DNA from: VFMC01 sp050248155
GTDB lineage: Bacteria; Actinomycetota; Acidimicrobiia; Acidimicrobiales; Ilumatobacteraceae
Length of the DNA: 64,000 bases
Direction: 5' to 3'
NCBI GenBank assembly: GCA_050248155.1
Contig: JBFWSW010000009.1
Location: forward strand, 34,771 to 98,770
The notes under the pieces are model-generated. The model was not told where the DNA came from, ran no database searches, and was given only the letters and a program-made list of their open reading frames with translations. Below, one piece after another: positions 44,874-53,797 of this stretch (position 1 is the stretch's first letter; each line of letters begins with the position of its first letter). A program made the position numbers and the translations under genes.

Positions 44874-46226
44874 ATGGGACCGAACGAGGCGGATCTGCTG
44901 GTTCGCGGTGGCGACGTGCTGACGATGGATCACGACCGGACCGCGCTCGCGAACGGTGCCGTCGCCGTCGGAGGCGGCGTGATCGTGGCCGTCGGCCCGT
45001 GGGAGGAGCTGCGCGCGTCGCACCCCGACGCACGAGTGATCGGCGACGCCGACTCGCTGGTGACGCCGGGCTACGTGAACGCACATCAGCACCTGACCGG
45101 TGATCGCCTGGTGCACTCGTGCATCCCCGACGCGATCGACTCGCAGGAGGCGATCTTCGGTTGGGCGGTGCCGGTCCACTCGGCGCACACCGGTGATGAC
45201 GACGAGCTGTCGGCGAGCCTGGCCGCGATCGAGGCCGTCACCAACGGCATCACGTGCACCGTCGAGGCCGGCACGGTGGCCCACCCCGAACGAGCAGCGG
45301 CCGGGGTGCGCGCGGTGGGCATGCGGGCGACGATGGGGCAGTGGGGATGGGACACCGAGGGCGTGCCGTTCGGTGCTCCCGCCGACGAGGTGCTGGCACG
45401 CCACGCCGACCTGCTCGACCGTCTGCCGCCGGGCGGGCTGGTGGAGGCCTGGGTGACGCTGGTCGGGCACGACCTGATGACCGACGAGCTCGTGGTCGGT
45501 GCGAGCGAGCTCGCCCGCGATCGGGGCGTCGGCCTGACGTTCCACCTGTCGCCGCACGGCGGCGATCCGGCGAGCTACCTGCAGCGCACCGGCCTGCGTC
45601 CCTTCGTCCACCTCGATCGCCTGGGCGTGTTCGGCCCCCATGTCCTGGTGGCCCATGCCGTCCACCTCGACGAGGACGAGGCCGACATCGTGGTGCGCAC
45701 CGACACCGCGATCGCGTCGTGCCCCTGGGCGTACCTGCGGCTCGCGCAGGGCATGACGGCGGCGGGGCGTCACGGCGAGATCGTCGCGAACGGCGGGCGC
45801 GTCGCGCTCGGCTGTGACTCCGAGAACGCGGGCGACGCGGTGGACATCCTGCGCGCCGCCGCGCTGTTCGTCGGGTTGGCCCGTGACGCCGCCATGGACC
45901 CCTTCGGCCTCACCGCGCACGACGGGCTGGCGCTCGCGACGATCGAGGGGGCTCGGGCGATCGGCAAGGCGCTGAGCATCGGCTCGATCGAGGTGGGCAA
46001 GCAGGCCGACCTGGTGGTGCACGACCGTCGCGGCCCGCAGTTCGTGCCGCCGAGCACCGACCCGGTGCTGCAGCTCATCTGGGCGAGCGACGGCCGCTCG
46101 GTGCGGGACGTCGTCATCGCCGGCCGCGAGGTGGTGCGTGACGGTCGTTGCGTGACGGTCGACCTGGATGCCCTGCGCGCGGAGGCCACGGCTCGTCGAG
46201 ACCACCTGATCGCGTCCCGCACGTGA
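44874..46226 (+). CDS. ATZ/TRZ-type amidohydrolase (deaminase-like), block A
   Basis: The 450-residue protein has the metal-binding NAHQHLTGD near residue 69 and FHLSPHGG near 223. VAHAVHLDEDE lies near 260 and GCDSENAGDAVD near 313 supplies the catalytic Asp. These features fit the chlorohydrolase/guanine-deaminase-like branch that removes amino or halide groups from N-heterocycles. It is closely similar to the amidohydrolase at 61190. ATG 44874 is preferred because ATG 44850 would overlap the Rieske start; ribosome signals are weak for both. The substrate is unknown. Confidence 0.9.
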   Translation: MGPNEADLLVRGGDVLTMDHDRTALANGAVAVGGGVIVAVGPWEELRASHPDARVIGDADSLVTPGYVNAHQHLTGDRLVHSCIPDAIDSQEAIFGWAVPVHSAHTGDDDELSASLAAIEAVTNGITCTVEAGTVAHPERAAAGVRAVGMRATMGQWGWDTEGVPFGAPADEVLARHADLLDRLPPGGLVEAWVTLVGHDLMTDELVVGASELARDRGVGLTFHLSPHGGDPASYLQRTGLRPFVHLDRLGVFGPHVLVAHAVHLDEDEADIVVRTDTAIASCPWAYLRLAQGMTAAGRHGEIVANGGRVALGCDSENAGDAVDILRAAALFVGLARDAAMDPFGLTAHDGLALATIEGARAIGKALSIGSIEVGKQADLVVHDRRGPQFVPPSTDPVLQLIWASDGRSVRDVVIAGREVVRDGRCVTVDLDALRAEATARRDHLIASRT

Positions 46227-46305
46227 CATCGGCACCGCCGGAGTCTAGCCGGGCGAGCCCTCTGCTTGGTCAGACCATCAGTCCATCTTTGCTAGTGTTC
46301 CGCGC

Positions 46306-46794
46306 GTGAAACCCAACACCCTGATCTTCGTCGACATCCCCTCCGATGACACCGTGGCCTGCGCCAACTTCTACCACGAGGTGTTCGGCTGGGAGGTCGA
46401 GGGCCGGCCGACGGGCGTGTTCCACCGCGCCGTGCCCGGCGGCTTCTTCCCGCTCGAGGACGGGTCCGACTCACCGATCGGCAACCTGCACCTCGGCCTG
46501 TACGACGTCAAGAACGCCAGGCCGCACCCCGACCCCGCCGGCGTCGAGCCGCGCGAGCTGTCGCGCTCTGGTCGCGGCATCCGGGTGTGGATCCTCGTGA
46601 GCGACGACGACAACGAGGACGCGATCCTCGAGCGCGCCGAGAAGAACGGGGCGAAGGTCCTCTGGCGCCACCACTACTGGGCCGAGTTCAATGGGCACAA
46701 CGGTGCGTTCGAGGATCCATGGGGCAACACGATCGTGCTGTGGACCAAGGGCGGGCCCGAACCCGTCATCCCGGAAGGACACACCAGTGAGTGA
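46306..46794 (+). CDS. VOC-family protein, block A, first copy
   Basis: The 162-residue protein has the motif LIFVDIPSDD near residue 6, ANFYHEVFGWEVEGRP near 26 and EDPWGNTIVLWTKGG near 140. It clearly resembles the VOC protein at 62596, with a longer middle. The family uses a metal for ring cleavage or isomerisation, but metal ligands are not certain here. TAGTGT lies seven bases before GTG 46306, suggesting leaderless translation. The stop overlaps the next VOC gene by eight bases. Confidence 0.88.
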   Translation: MKPNTLIFVDIPSDDTVACANFYHEVFGWEVEGRPTGVFHRAVPGGFFPLEDGSDSPIGNLHLGLYDVKNARPHPDPAGVEPRELSRSGRGIRVWILVSDDDNEDAILERAEKNGAKVLWRHHYWAEFNGHNGAFEDPWGNTIVLWTKGGPEPVIPEGHTSE

Positions 46795-47278
46795 CACCGT
46801 CCCAGCCAGCGACACGTCGGAGGAGCGCGATCGCCTGCGGCCGACGTCCATCCGCTGGACGCACGTCGCGCTGCCGTGCGTCGACATGGACAAGACGATC
46901 GAGTGGTACGAGACCTTCACCCCGCTGCGCCTGCTCGATCGCCGCGAGGACGCCGACGGCGAGGGCGCGTGGCTGGGTCATCCCGACCAGGGTGACAAGC
47001 CGTTCATCCTGGTGCTCGTCAGCTTCATCCGCGATCGCGACAAGGGCCCGCAGCCGATCATGGCGCCGTTCGCGCACCTCGGCATCGAGATGCCCTCCAA
47101 GGCGATGGTCGACGAGGTCGCCGAGCGCGGCAAGGCGGCCGGATGCCTCGCATGGCCGCCCACGATGATGCCCGACCCGATCGGCTACATCTGCGCGCTC
47201 ACCGACCCCGACGGCAACATGATCGAGTTCAGCTACGACCAGGGCGTGTACGAGAAGGCGCAAGAGGTGTGGGGTTGA
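46787..47278 (+). CDS. VOC-family protein, block A, second copy
   Basis: This 163-residue protein carries a canonical VOC pattern after a 25-residue leader: WTHVALPCVDMDKTIEWYET near residue 24, FAHLGIEMPS near 103, and ALTDPDGNMIEFSYDQG near the end, with His and Glu in likely metal-ligand positions. It may be a glyoxalase- or dioxygenase-type enzyme. GTG 46787 lies inside the end of the previous gene, after an AAGGA-like site. Confidence 0.88.
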   Translation: MSDTVPASDTSEERDRLRPTSIRWTHVALPCVDMDKTIEWYETFTPLRLLDRREDADGEGAWLGHPDQGDKPFILVLVSFIRDRDKGPQPIMAPFAHLGIEMPSKAMVDEVAERGKAAGCLAWPPTMMPDPIGYICALTDPDGNMIEFSYDQGVYEKAQEVWG

Positions 47279-47652
47279 CCCCAATCGAGCGCTGCGTCCA
47301 CTACCTCCATTCCTTCGCCACCGGCGATCCCGACGCTGTCGTCGCCAACGTCACCGACGACTTCGTCAACGAGCACACGTCCGCGATGGGCTCGGGTTGT
47401 CAGGGCAAGGACGAGTACGCGCGCCGCGTTCCGGGGTTCCTCGCGTCGATGCCCGGGCTGCGTTACGACATCGAGGACGTCGTCGCCGAGGGCGACCGGG
47501 TGATGGCCGCGTACACCTTGCACACCCACGTGAACGATCGCGACATCGCCGTGCGCGGCGTGATGCGCTTCCTCGTGCGAGACGGCCTGATCGCGCACCG
47601 CACCGACTACTGGGACAGCATGGTGTTCCGGCAACAGGCAGGCCTGTCGTGA
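47275..47652 (+). CDS. SnoaL/NTF2-like protein
   Basis: The 125-residue protein has the cone-shaped NTF2-like pattern: HYLHSFATGDPDAVVANVTD near residue 9, then VVAEGDRVMAAYTLHTH and GLIAHRTDYWDSMVF. Members are polyketide cyclases, isomerases or ligand binders. The only suitable start is TTG 47275, which overlaps the previous stop, with AGAGG upstream. The stop overlaps the aldo/keto reductase start. The chain of overlaps indicates one operon from 46306 to 48653. Confidence 0.84.
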   Translation: MTPIERCVHYLHSFATGDPDAVVANVTDDFVNEHTSAMGSGCQGKDEYARRVPGFLASMPGLRYDIEDVVAEGDRVMAAYTLHTHVNDRDIAVRGVMRFLVRDGLIAHRTDYWDSMVFRQQAGLS

Positions 47653-48653
47653 GCGCGTCCGCCGGCCGGCCCACGCGAACGCTGGGGCACAGCGGCATCG
47701 AGGTCACGTCGATCGCGTTCGGGGCGATGATGTTCGGGCGCTGGGGCAACACCGACGTCGACGAGTGCCATCGGATGACGGCTCGGGCGCTCGACGCCGG
47801 GATCACGCTGTTCGACACGGCCGACATGTACGACGAGGGCGCGTCCGAGACCATCCTCGGCGAGGCGCTGAAAGGCCGCCGCGACCAGGTCGTGCTCGCG
47901 ACGAAGGTGGGCAACCCGATGGGCGGCGATCTCGAGCGGAGCGGCCTGTCGAAGCGCTGGATCGTGCAGGCCTGCGAGGACAGCCTGCGCCGGCTGCAGG
48001 TCGACCACATCGACCTGTACCAGATGCACCGGCCGGACCCGACGACCCCCGTCGACGAGACGCTCGCCGCGTTCGACGAGCTCGTGCGCGCCGGCAAGGT
48101 CCGTGCCATCGGAACATCCACGTTCTCGCCGGCGCAGATCGACGAGATCAACGGTCGCGCCGTCGACCTCGGGGTGTGCCGGCCGACGAGCGAGCAGCCG
48201 CCGTACTCGGCGCTGGCGCGTGGCATCGAGACCGAGGTGCTGCCGGCGTGCCAACGCCACCAGCTCGGCGTCATCGTCTGGGCGCCGCTCAACGGTGGCT
48301 GGCTGACGGGGAAGTATCAGGGGCAGGTCGACGATCCCGCCTCGCGTGCGCTGCGCCAGCCCGACCACTTCGACCACGGTCACGAGACCATCCGTGCGCA
48401 GAAGCACCAGATGGTGTCCGAGCTCGTCGACATCGCGACCGGTGCCGGCATGACGCTCAAGCAGCTCGCCCTCGCCTTCGTGCTCGACGACCCCACCATC
48501 ACGGCAGCGATCATCGGCCCGCGCACGCTCGAGCAGCTCGACGACCTCATCGACACGGCCGACCGCGGTCTGGTGCTGCCCGACGGCGTCCGGGCGGCGA
48601 TCGACCGGGTCGTGTCCCCCGGCCGCAACGTCAACCCGTCCGACGCCGGCTGA
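47649..48653 (+). CDS. Aldo/keto reductase
   Basis: The 334-residue TIM-barrel protein has the AKR tetrad: Asp and Tyr in FDTADMYDEG near residues 56-61, Lys in LATKVGNP near 86, and His in LYQMHRPDP near 126. The NADPH-binding GPRTLEQLDD lies near the end. It reduces aldehydes or ketones, or works in the oxidative direction. It ends the block A operon. GTG 47649 overlaps the previous stop (GTGA). Confidence 0.93.
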   Translation: MSASAGRPTRTLGHSGIEVTSIAFGAMMFGRWGNTDVDECHRMTARALDAGITLFDTADMYDEGASETILGEALKGRRDQVVLATKVGNPMGGDLERSGLSKRWIVQACEDSLRRLQVDHIDLYQMHRPDPTTPVDETLAAFDELVRAGKVRAIGTSTFSPAQIDEINGRAVDLGVCRPTSEQPPYSALARGIETEVLPACQRHQLGVIVWAPLNGGWLTGKYQGQVDDPASRALRQPDHFDHGHETIRAQKHQMVSELVDIATGAGMTLKQLALAFVLDDPTITAAIIGPRTLEQLDDLIDTADRGLVLPDGVRAAIDRVVSPGRNVNPSDAG

Positions 48654-48731
48654 CCGCTTCCACCCTCGCCGTGAGGGTTTGTGTCAAAGTCGACGTGGTG
48701 CGACCAGGGACTGCGAATCGGGATTCGTGAC

Positions 48732-50438
48732 GTGAAGCGCGCGGTGGCAGTGGTCGTCGGCCTGTTGATCGCCATGATCGGTTCGCACGTCGACGCGATC
48801 GCCGGACCTGGCGTCGTGACGGTCGACAGCGGCGTTCCGGGCGGAGCGACGGCGGTGCTGACGAACCTGACGATGGTCGACGGCGCGTCGGCAGGGTTCG
48901 TCACGGCTGCCGGATGCGACGACGTCGAGCAGCGCGCCGCGGACCAGTCGAGCGGCAATCACACCGTCGGTGCAGCATCCGCGAACCTCGCAGTGGTACC
49001 GGTGGACGATGCGGGCCGCTTCTGCGTGTATCACCAACGGTCCGTCGACGTGTTGAGCGACGTGCTGGGCTACGTCGCACCCGACGCCGGCGGTCTGCGC
49101 TTCCGCTCGCTCGACCCGGTTCGGCTGCTCGACACCCGAACCTCCGCCGTCGCACCGGTCGCCGGCGTGGTGCGCGTCGAGACGCGTGCCCCTGCGGGGA
49201 CGGAGGCAGTCTTGGTGAACCTTGCGATGGCCGGCGCGACGGCTGCCGGGTACGTCACGGCCGAGCGTTGCTCGCGCCTCGTCGACGGCCCCCAGGCGTG
49301 GTCGAACGGCAACCACGTGGCGGTCTCGGCGTCCTCGAACCTCGCGGTCGTCCCGGTCGATCCGGACGGCTCGTTCTGCGTCTACCGGCAACGACCGGTC
49401 CAGCTCGTCGTCGACTTGCAGGGAAGCTTCACCGCTGGAGACGACGGGATCGGGATGGAGATCACCGAACCGCACCGCGTGCTCGACACCCGCACCGGTC
49501 CTACTCCATCGGGCGGTGATGTCGTCAGGGTCGAGGCAGGCGCGGGCACCGCGGCCGCAGTGCTCGTCAACATCACGATGGTCGACGGGGACGCCCCCGG
49601 CTACATCACCGCCGATCGGTGCAGCAGGCTCGTCGCCGGAGCCCAGGCGTTCTCGAACGGGAACCACGTGACCGGTGCGGCCGTGTCGAACCTCAGCGTG
49701 GTCCCCGTCGATCCGGACGGGTCGTTCTGCATCTATCGCCAGCGGGCCGTGCAGATGACCGTCGATGTGCAGGGCAGCTTCAGTGATGAGGCGGCCGGCT
49801 CGTTCCACCTGGTCGAGCCTCGGCGCGTGCTCGACACTCGCCCGGCGCTGCCGACGACCTCGTGTGAGTCGGTGGTGCACATCGGCGATTCGACGTCGGT
49901 CGGACTCGTCTCGACGAGCATCCTCCCCGACCCGTCCGACCGCGTCGATGCGCAGTACCGACGCGTCGGCGTGGCCGACCCGCGGATGGAGATCAGCGGT
50001 GCCCGCTCCATCGTCGAACGGCTGCCCGGCCAGACCAATGCCTACGAGGCCGCGCAGCGACAGATCTCAGCCGGGTTCGACGGTTGCTGGGTCTTCGCCC
50101 TCGGCACGACCGACACCGCCAACGTGGCGGCCGGCAGCAACGTGTCGCGGCGCACGCGCATCGACATGATGATGGACCTCGTCGCCGGCGCACCGGTGCT
50201 GTGGGTGAACACCCGCACGCTCGAGACCACCGATCCGTGGGGCGACCAGAACATGCAGGCGTGGAATGCCGAGCTCGTCGCTGCGTCGGCGCGCTACCCC
50301 AACCTGCGGGTGTACGACTGGGCTTCGGCTGCGCAGCCCGCATGGTTCTCCGTCGACAAGGTGCACTACACGCCCGACGGCTATCGCCAGCGCGGCCACC
50401 TCATCGCCGACGCCCTCGCAGCGGCCTACCCCGGCTGA
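48732..50438 (+). CDS. Secreted three-repeat protein with C-terminal SGNH hydrolase-like domain
   Basis: The 568-residue protein has a signal peptide (VKRAVAVVVGLLIAMIG) and three imperfect repeats of about 115 residues. Each repeat ends with a segment such as FCVYRQRPVQLVVDLQGSF followed by RVLDTRT, with paired cysteines. The C-terminal 180 residues look like an SGNH/GDSL hydrolase: HIGDSTSVG near 393 and VDKVHYTPDGYRQRG near 545 supply Ser, Asp and His, and GTTDTAN may provide the Asn block. It may deacetylate surface polysaccharide. GTG 48732 gives the best signal peptide; GTG 48681 is an alternative. Confidence 0.85.
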   Translation: MKRAVAVVVGLLIAMIGSHVDAIAGPGVVTVDSGVPGGATAVLTNLTMVDGASAGFVTAAGCDDVEQRAADQSSGNHTVGAASANLAVVPVDDAGRFCVYHQRSVDVLSDVLGYVAPDAGGLRFRSLDPVRLLDTRTSAVAPVAGVVRVETRAPAGTEAVLVNLAMAGATAAGYVTAERCSRLVDGPQAWSNGNHVAVSASSNLAVVPVDPDGSFCVYRQRPVQLVVDLQGSFTAGDDGIGMEITEPHRVLDTRTGPTPSGGDVVRVEAGAGTAAAVLVNITMVDGDAPGYITADRCSRLVAGAQAFSNGNHVTGAAVSNLSVVPVDPDGSFCIYRQRAVQMTVDVQGSFSDEAAGSFHLVEPRRVLDTRPALPTTSCESVVHIGDSTSVGLVSTSILPDPSDRVDAQYRRVGVADPRMEISGARSIVERLPGQTNAYEAAQRQISAGFDGCWVFALGTTDTANVAAGSNVSRRTRIDMMMDLVAGAPVLWVNTRTLETTDPWGDQNMQAWNAELVAASARYPNLRVYDWASAAQPAWFSVDKVHYTPDGYRQRGHLIADALAAAYPG

Positions 50439-50593
50439 CCCGGGCAGGAGCGGGGGCCGGCTGACCACCGAGGCGGTGGTGGGCGTACCGCCGCTCGGGA
50501 GTCGCGTGACCGAGCGTGACCTTCGGCCCTGGCCGCGGCACGTCCGGGGCCGGAGGATGGTGGCGTACCGCGGTCACGCGGAAGGAGCCGGTC

Positions 50594-52003
50594 GTGAAGC
50601 CGTCACGCATCGTCGTCATCGTCCTCGGGTCGATCATGGCCCTGATCGGGTTCGCCCTGTTCGTGGGTGGAGCGGCGTTGGGGTGGGCGGTCGGCACGCA
50701 GCGTGACGACGACGGCTTCTTCAGCACGTCCGAGGACCGGTTCGAGACCGAGACGTACGCGCTGACGTCGGACGAGATCGACCTCGGCAGCCCCGGTCCG
50801 GACGACTGGTGGGCAGACCGCGACCTCGCCACGGTGCGGATCACGGCCGATCTCGCCGGGTCCGGCGACGTCTTCGTCGGCATCGGTCCTGAGGTCGACG
50901 TCGAGGCGTACCTCGCCGACGTTCCCCACGACGAGGTGACCGACGTCGATTATCACCCGTTCGACGCCGACTACCGGCGCGAGCACGCGGACGGCACCGC
51001 AACACCGGCGCTGCCCGAGGATCAGGCGTTCTGGGTCGCCCGTGCCGCTGGACCCGGAGCGCAGACGCTGACGTGGGATCTCGAACCCGGCCACTGGGCG
51101 ATCGTCGTCATGAACGCCGACGCGTCCCAGTCCGTCGCGGCCGACCTCGAGTTCGGGGGGCGCATCGACTACCTCGCCCAGCTCGCGATCGGGCTCGCCG
51201 TCGGCGGCGGCCTGCTCCTCGCGCTCGGGGTGGTCCTGATCGTGCGTGCTGCGTCCGGCGGCGAGGAAGGCCGGCCCGCCGCGCCTGCCCCCGCTGCGGG
51301 CGCCTACCCGGTCCGACTCGAGGGCCACCTCGACCCCGACGTGAGCCGGTGGCAGTGGCTGGTCAAGTGGTTCCTCGCGATCCCGCACTTCGTCGTACTC
51401 GTCTTCCTGTGGATCGCGTTCGTCGTCCTCACCATCCTCGCCGGCTTCGCCATCCTGTTCACCGGGCGGTACCCACGGCGGTGGTTCGACTTCAACGTCG
51501 GGGTCCTCAGGTGGACCTGGCGCGTCGGGTACTACGCGACCAGCGCGCTCGGCACCGATCGGTATCCGCCGTTCACGCTGCAGGCCGACGACTACCCGGC
51601 GCAGCTCGACATCGCCTATCCCGAGCACCTGTCGCGTGGACTCGTGCTCGTGAAGTCGTGGCTGCTCGCCATCCCACATCTTGCGATCGTCGGCGTGCTC
51701 ACCGCGGGCTGGACGCTCGGCAGGGACGACCGGTGGTTCGTGCTCGAGGGCGGGCTGCTCGGTGTGCTGCTGCTCGTCGTCGCCGGTGCGTTGCTGTTCA
51801 CGGGTCGCTACCCGACAGGTCTGCACGACTTCGTGATGGGCATCAACCGATGGTTGTACCGAGTCATCGCCTATGTCGCGCTGATGACCGATCGGTATCC
51901 ACCCTTCCGACTCGACCAAGGCGCGTCCGAACCACCGGCGGAGCTCGCGCCGCCGACGATCGCCGACGCGCTCCCACCCCCGGTGCACGAGGAGACGACA
52001 TGA
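50594..52003 (+). CDS. Membrane protein with two DUF4389 domains
   Basis: The 469-residue protein begins with an N-terminal helix (VVIVLGSIMALIGFALFVGG) and an extracellular domain of about 155 residues. A second helix follows near 205. The C-terminal half holds two DUF4389 repeats, each with a helix pair and the motif TGRYPRRWFDF or TGRYPTGLHDF, then a WRVGYYATSALGTDRYPPF-like segment. The family has no known function. GTG 50594 has GAAGGAG seven bases upstream. The stop overlaps the GerW-like gene as ATGA. Confidence 0.9.
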   Translation: MKPSRIVVIVLGSIMALIGFALFVGGAALGWAVGTQRDDDGFFSTSEDRFETETYALTSDEIDLGSPGPDDWWADRDLATVRITADLAGSGDVFVGIGPEVDVEAYLADVPHDEVTDVDYHPFDADYRREHADGTATPALPEDQAFWVARAAGPGAQTLTWDLEPGHWAIVVMNADASQSVAADLEFGGRIDYLAQLAIGLAVGGGLLLALGVVLIVRAASGGEEGRPAAPAPAAGAYPVRLEGHLDPDVSRWQWLVKWFLAIPHFVVLVFLWIAFVVLTILAGFAILFTGRYPRRWFDFNVGVLRWTWRVGYYATSALGTDRYPPFTLQADDYPAQLDIAYPEHLSRGLVLVKSWLLAIPHLAIVGVLTAGWTLGRDDRWFVLEGGLLGVLLLVVAGALLFTGRYPTGLHDFVMGINRWLYRVIAYVALMTDRYPPFRLDQGASEPPAELAPPTIADALPPPVHEETT

Positions 52004-52377
52004 GCAACCAGACGTTCGAACAATCGGGCACGGCGGTGCTCGACAACATCAAGGCGACCCGTGACGCCATCTCCGTGCGACGGGTGTTCGGTGACCCGTA
52101 CGAGGTCGACGGCGTCACCTTGATCCCGGTCGCTCGGGTGGCCGGTGGCGGCGGTGGTGGCGGGGGCGAGGGCCAGGGCAAGGACGCCGAGACCGGCAGC
52201 GGCTTCGGCACCGGTTTCGGCCTCCACGCACGACCGGTCGGTGTGTACGAGGTCCGCGACGGGACGGTCGAGTGGAAGCCGACCATCGACGTCAGCTTCC
52301 TCGTGCGCGGCGGTCAGGTGCTGGCGGGCATCGTCGCCGTGTGCGTCACCTTGGTGCTCCTGCGCCGGCGCCGCTGA
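52000..52377 (+). CDS. GerW/YtfJ-like protein
   Basis: The 125-residue protein has the YtfJ pattern: VFGDPYEVDGVTLIPVARVA near residue 29, a Gly-rich stretch (GGGGGGGGEGQG), then GVYEVRDGTVEWKP and a C-terminal hydrophobic helix (LAGIVAVCVTLVLL). In Bacillus the family is linked to spore germination; actinobacterial members have no established role. It is coupled to the DUF4389 gene. Confidence 0.87.
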   Translation: MSNQTFEQSGTAVLDNIKATRDAISVRRVFGDPYEVDGVTLIPVARVAGGGGGGGGEGQGKDAETGSGFGTGFGLHARPVGVYEVRDGTVEWKPTIDVSFLVRGGQVLAGIVAVCVTLVLLRRRR

Positions 52378-52390
52378 TCGGACCCCGACG

Positions 52391-53029
52391 TCACACGGGC
52401 AGCTGGCCGCGCAGCACGCTGTCGCCCGAGTGGGCCGGGTTGCCGTCGAGCGGTTCGATCGACACGTCGACCACGGGGAACTCGCCCGGGTCGAGGCCGG
52501 GCGGCAGCTCGTAGACGCCGTCGGGCCGCAGCGGCCCGAGCGAGACCAGGCGCGTGACGGTCGGATCGATCATCCACAGCTCGAGGAACCCGTCACCGGG
52601 GTCGAGGTCGGTGGTATCGACCCGAAGCTCGAGCCGGCCGTCGTCATCGAGCAGCTCGGCGTTCCCGCTGCCCCGGTCACCCAGCCGTTCGAGTGCCGTC
52701 GCAGCAACGACGTCGGTGTCGTCGTCGCCCGACAGCGCGACCAGACCGACGACGGTGCCCACCACGACGATGACGGCGGCGGCACTCGCGAGGAGCCAGC
52801 TCCGCCGGGCACGGTGCGTCGGCCGAAGGGGCACGATCTCGGCCGGGCGCGGCTCGGCGGTGCGAGCCTCGGCAGCGGGGGGTTCACCGACGGCTGCTGA
52901 GATGCGCGCCCAGAGATCGGCGGGTGGCTCGTCCCACTCGACCGGGCTCGAGCCGAGCCGGGCACCCAGGGCGCGCAGCTCGGCGAGCTCGGCTTCGGCG
53001 CGCGTGGCGTCGTCGTCGGCCTCAGGCAC
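52391..53029 (-). CDS. RskA-like anti-sigma factor
   Basis: The 212-residue protein has an N-terminal cytoplasmic part of about 80 residues that should bind sigma. One membrane helix (LLASAAAVIVVVGTVVGLVAL, about 79-99) and an extracellular domain with DGFLELWMIDP and LGPLRPDGVYELPPGL, typical of the RskA family, follow. Such proteins are cut in the membrane after a signal to release sigma. GTG 53029 overlaps the last eight bases of the sigma gene. It pairs with the fasciclin lipoprotein across the divergent promoter. Confidence 0.9.
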   Translation of the reverse strand: MPEADDDATRAEAELAELRALGARLGSSPVEWDEPPADLWARISAAVGEPPAAEARTAEPRPAEIVPLRPTHRARRSWLLASAAAVIVVVGTVVGLVALSGDDDTDVVAATALERLGDRGSGNAELLDDDGRLELRVDTTDLDPGDGFLELWMIDPTVTRLVSLGPLRPDGVYELPPGLDPGEFPVVDVSIEPLDGNPAHSGDSVLRGQLPV

Positions 53030-53660
53030 CCCACCCACCCCCTTCCAGATGGCTGCGCAGCCGCTGCAGCGCGCGACGGATGTCGCTCTTGACCGTACCG
53101 AGCGGCAGACCAAGGCGTTCGGCGATCTCGACGTGCGTGAGATCGGACCAGAACGCGAGCTCGACGGCGGCGCGAGCGCGCGGCGGCAGCGTGTCGAGCG
53201 CGTGGGCCACGAGCAGTCGGTCGGCGAGGAGCACCGGTTCATCGGCCTGGCTGTCGACATCGTCGTTCGCGACGTCCGGACTCGGTACGGGCGTTCGCGC
53301 GGCGGCGCGGTGCACGTCGATGACGCGATACCGCGCGATGCCGATCAACCATCCGGCGAGCGTGCCGCGCTCGGGATCGAAGCGCTCGCGCGATCGCCAC
53401 GCACCGACGAACGTCTCTTGCGTGCAATCGGCGGCAGCCTCGCGATCGCCCAGCGCGCGGGCGCAGAACGTGAACACGAGCTTGCCGTAGTGGTCCCACG
53501 CCAATCGGAGCGCGTCGGGGTCGCCGCTCGACCAGGCCGACTCCACGGCGTCGTCCGCCGAGAGGTCTGCTGACTCCCCGGCGGCCATTGCGCCACCGTA
53601 CCGGGCACGACGCCAGATCTGGGCACGCGCAGCAGGACGCTCGAGGAGGTCGGTCGTCAT
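53022..53660 (-). CDS. SigK-like ECF RNA polymerase sigma factor
   Basis: The 212-residue sigma factor has region 2 (YGKLVFTFCARALGDREAA, then TQETFVGAWRSRERFDPERG) and GTLAGWLIGIARYRVIDVHR. Region 4 (LPPRARAAVELAFWSDLTH, then IAERLGLPLGTVKSDIRR) follows. I prefer ATG 53660 because a GGAG site lies nine bases upstream and a promoter ends about 28 bases before it; ATG 53588 is the alternative. It is cotranscribed with its anti-sigma factor and divergent from the fasciclin gene. Confidence 0.92.
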   Translation of the reverse strand: MTTDLLERPAARAQIWRRARYGGAMAAGESADLSADDAVESAWSSGDPDALRLAWDHYGKLVFTFCARALGDREAAADCTQETFVGAWRSRERFDPERGTLAGWLIGIARYRVIDVHRAAARTPVPSPDVANDDVDSQADEPVLLADRLLVAHALDTLPPRARAAVELAFWSDLTHVEIAERLGLPLGTVKSDIRRALQRLRSHLEGGGWGA

Positions 53661-53687
53661 GGGGTCGCTCCGTGCATCTGCATCGAT

Positions 53688-53751
53688 CTTCGGTCGGTTC
53701 GGTCGTTCGGATGCAGATTCGTTGCATCCGTCCGAGTGGATCGGTGCGAAG
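53688..53751. promoter_or_regulatory. Divergent ECF-type promoters sharing an inverted repeat
   Basis: CGGATGCA and TGCATCCG (53708-53715, 53723-53730) are exact inverted repeats. Each arm supplies GCATCC pointing outwards. On the minus strand GCATCC is 15 bases from CCGAAG (53688-53693); on the plus strand it is 16 bases from GCGAAG (53746-53751). This resembles a two-way SigK-type promoter serving both the sigma operon and the fasciclin gene. Confidence 0.65.
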
Positions 53752-53797
53752 GACAGCTCGACACGTTCCCCCCGAACCGAACGGAGATGCACACATC

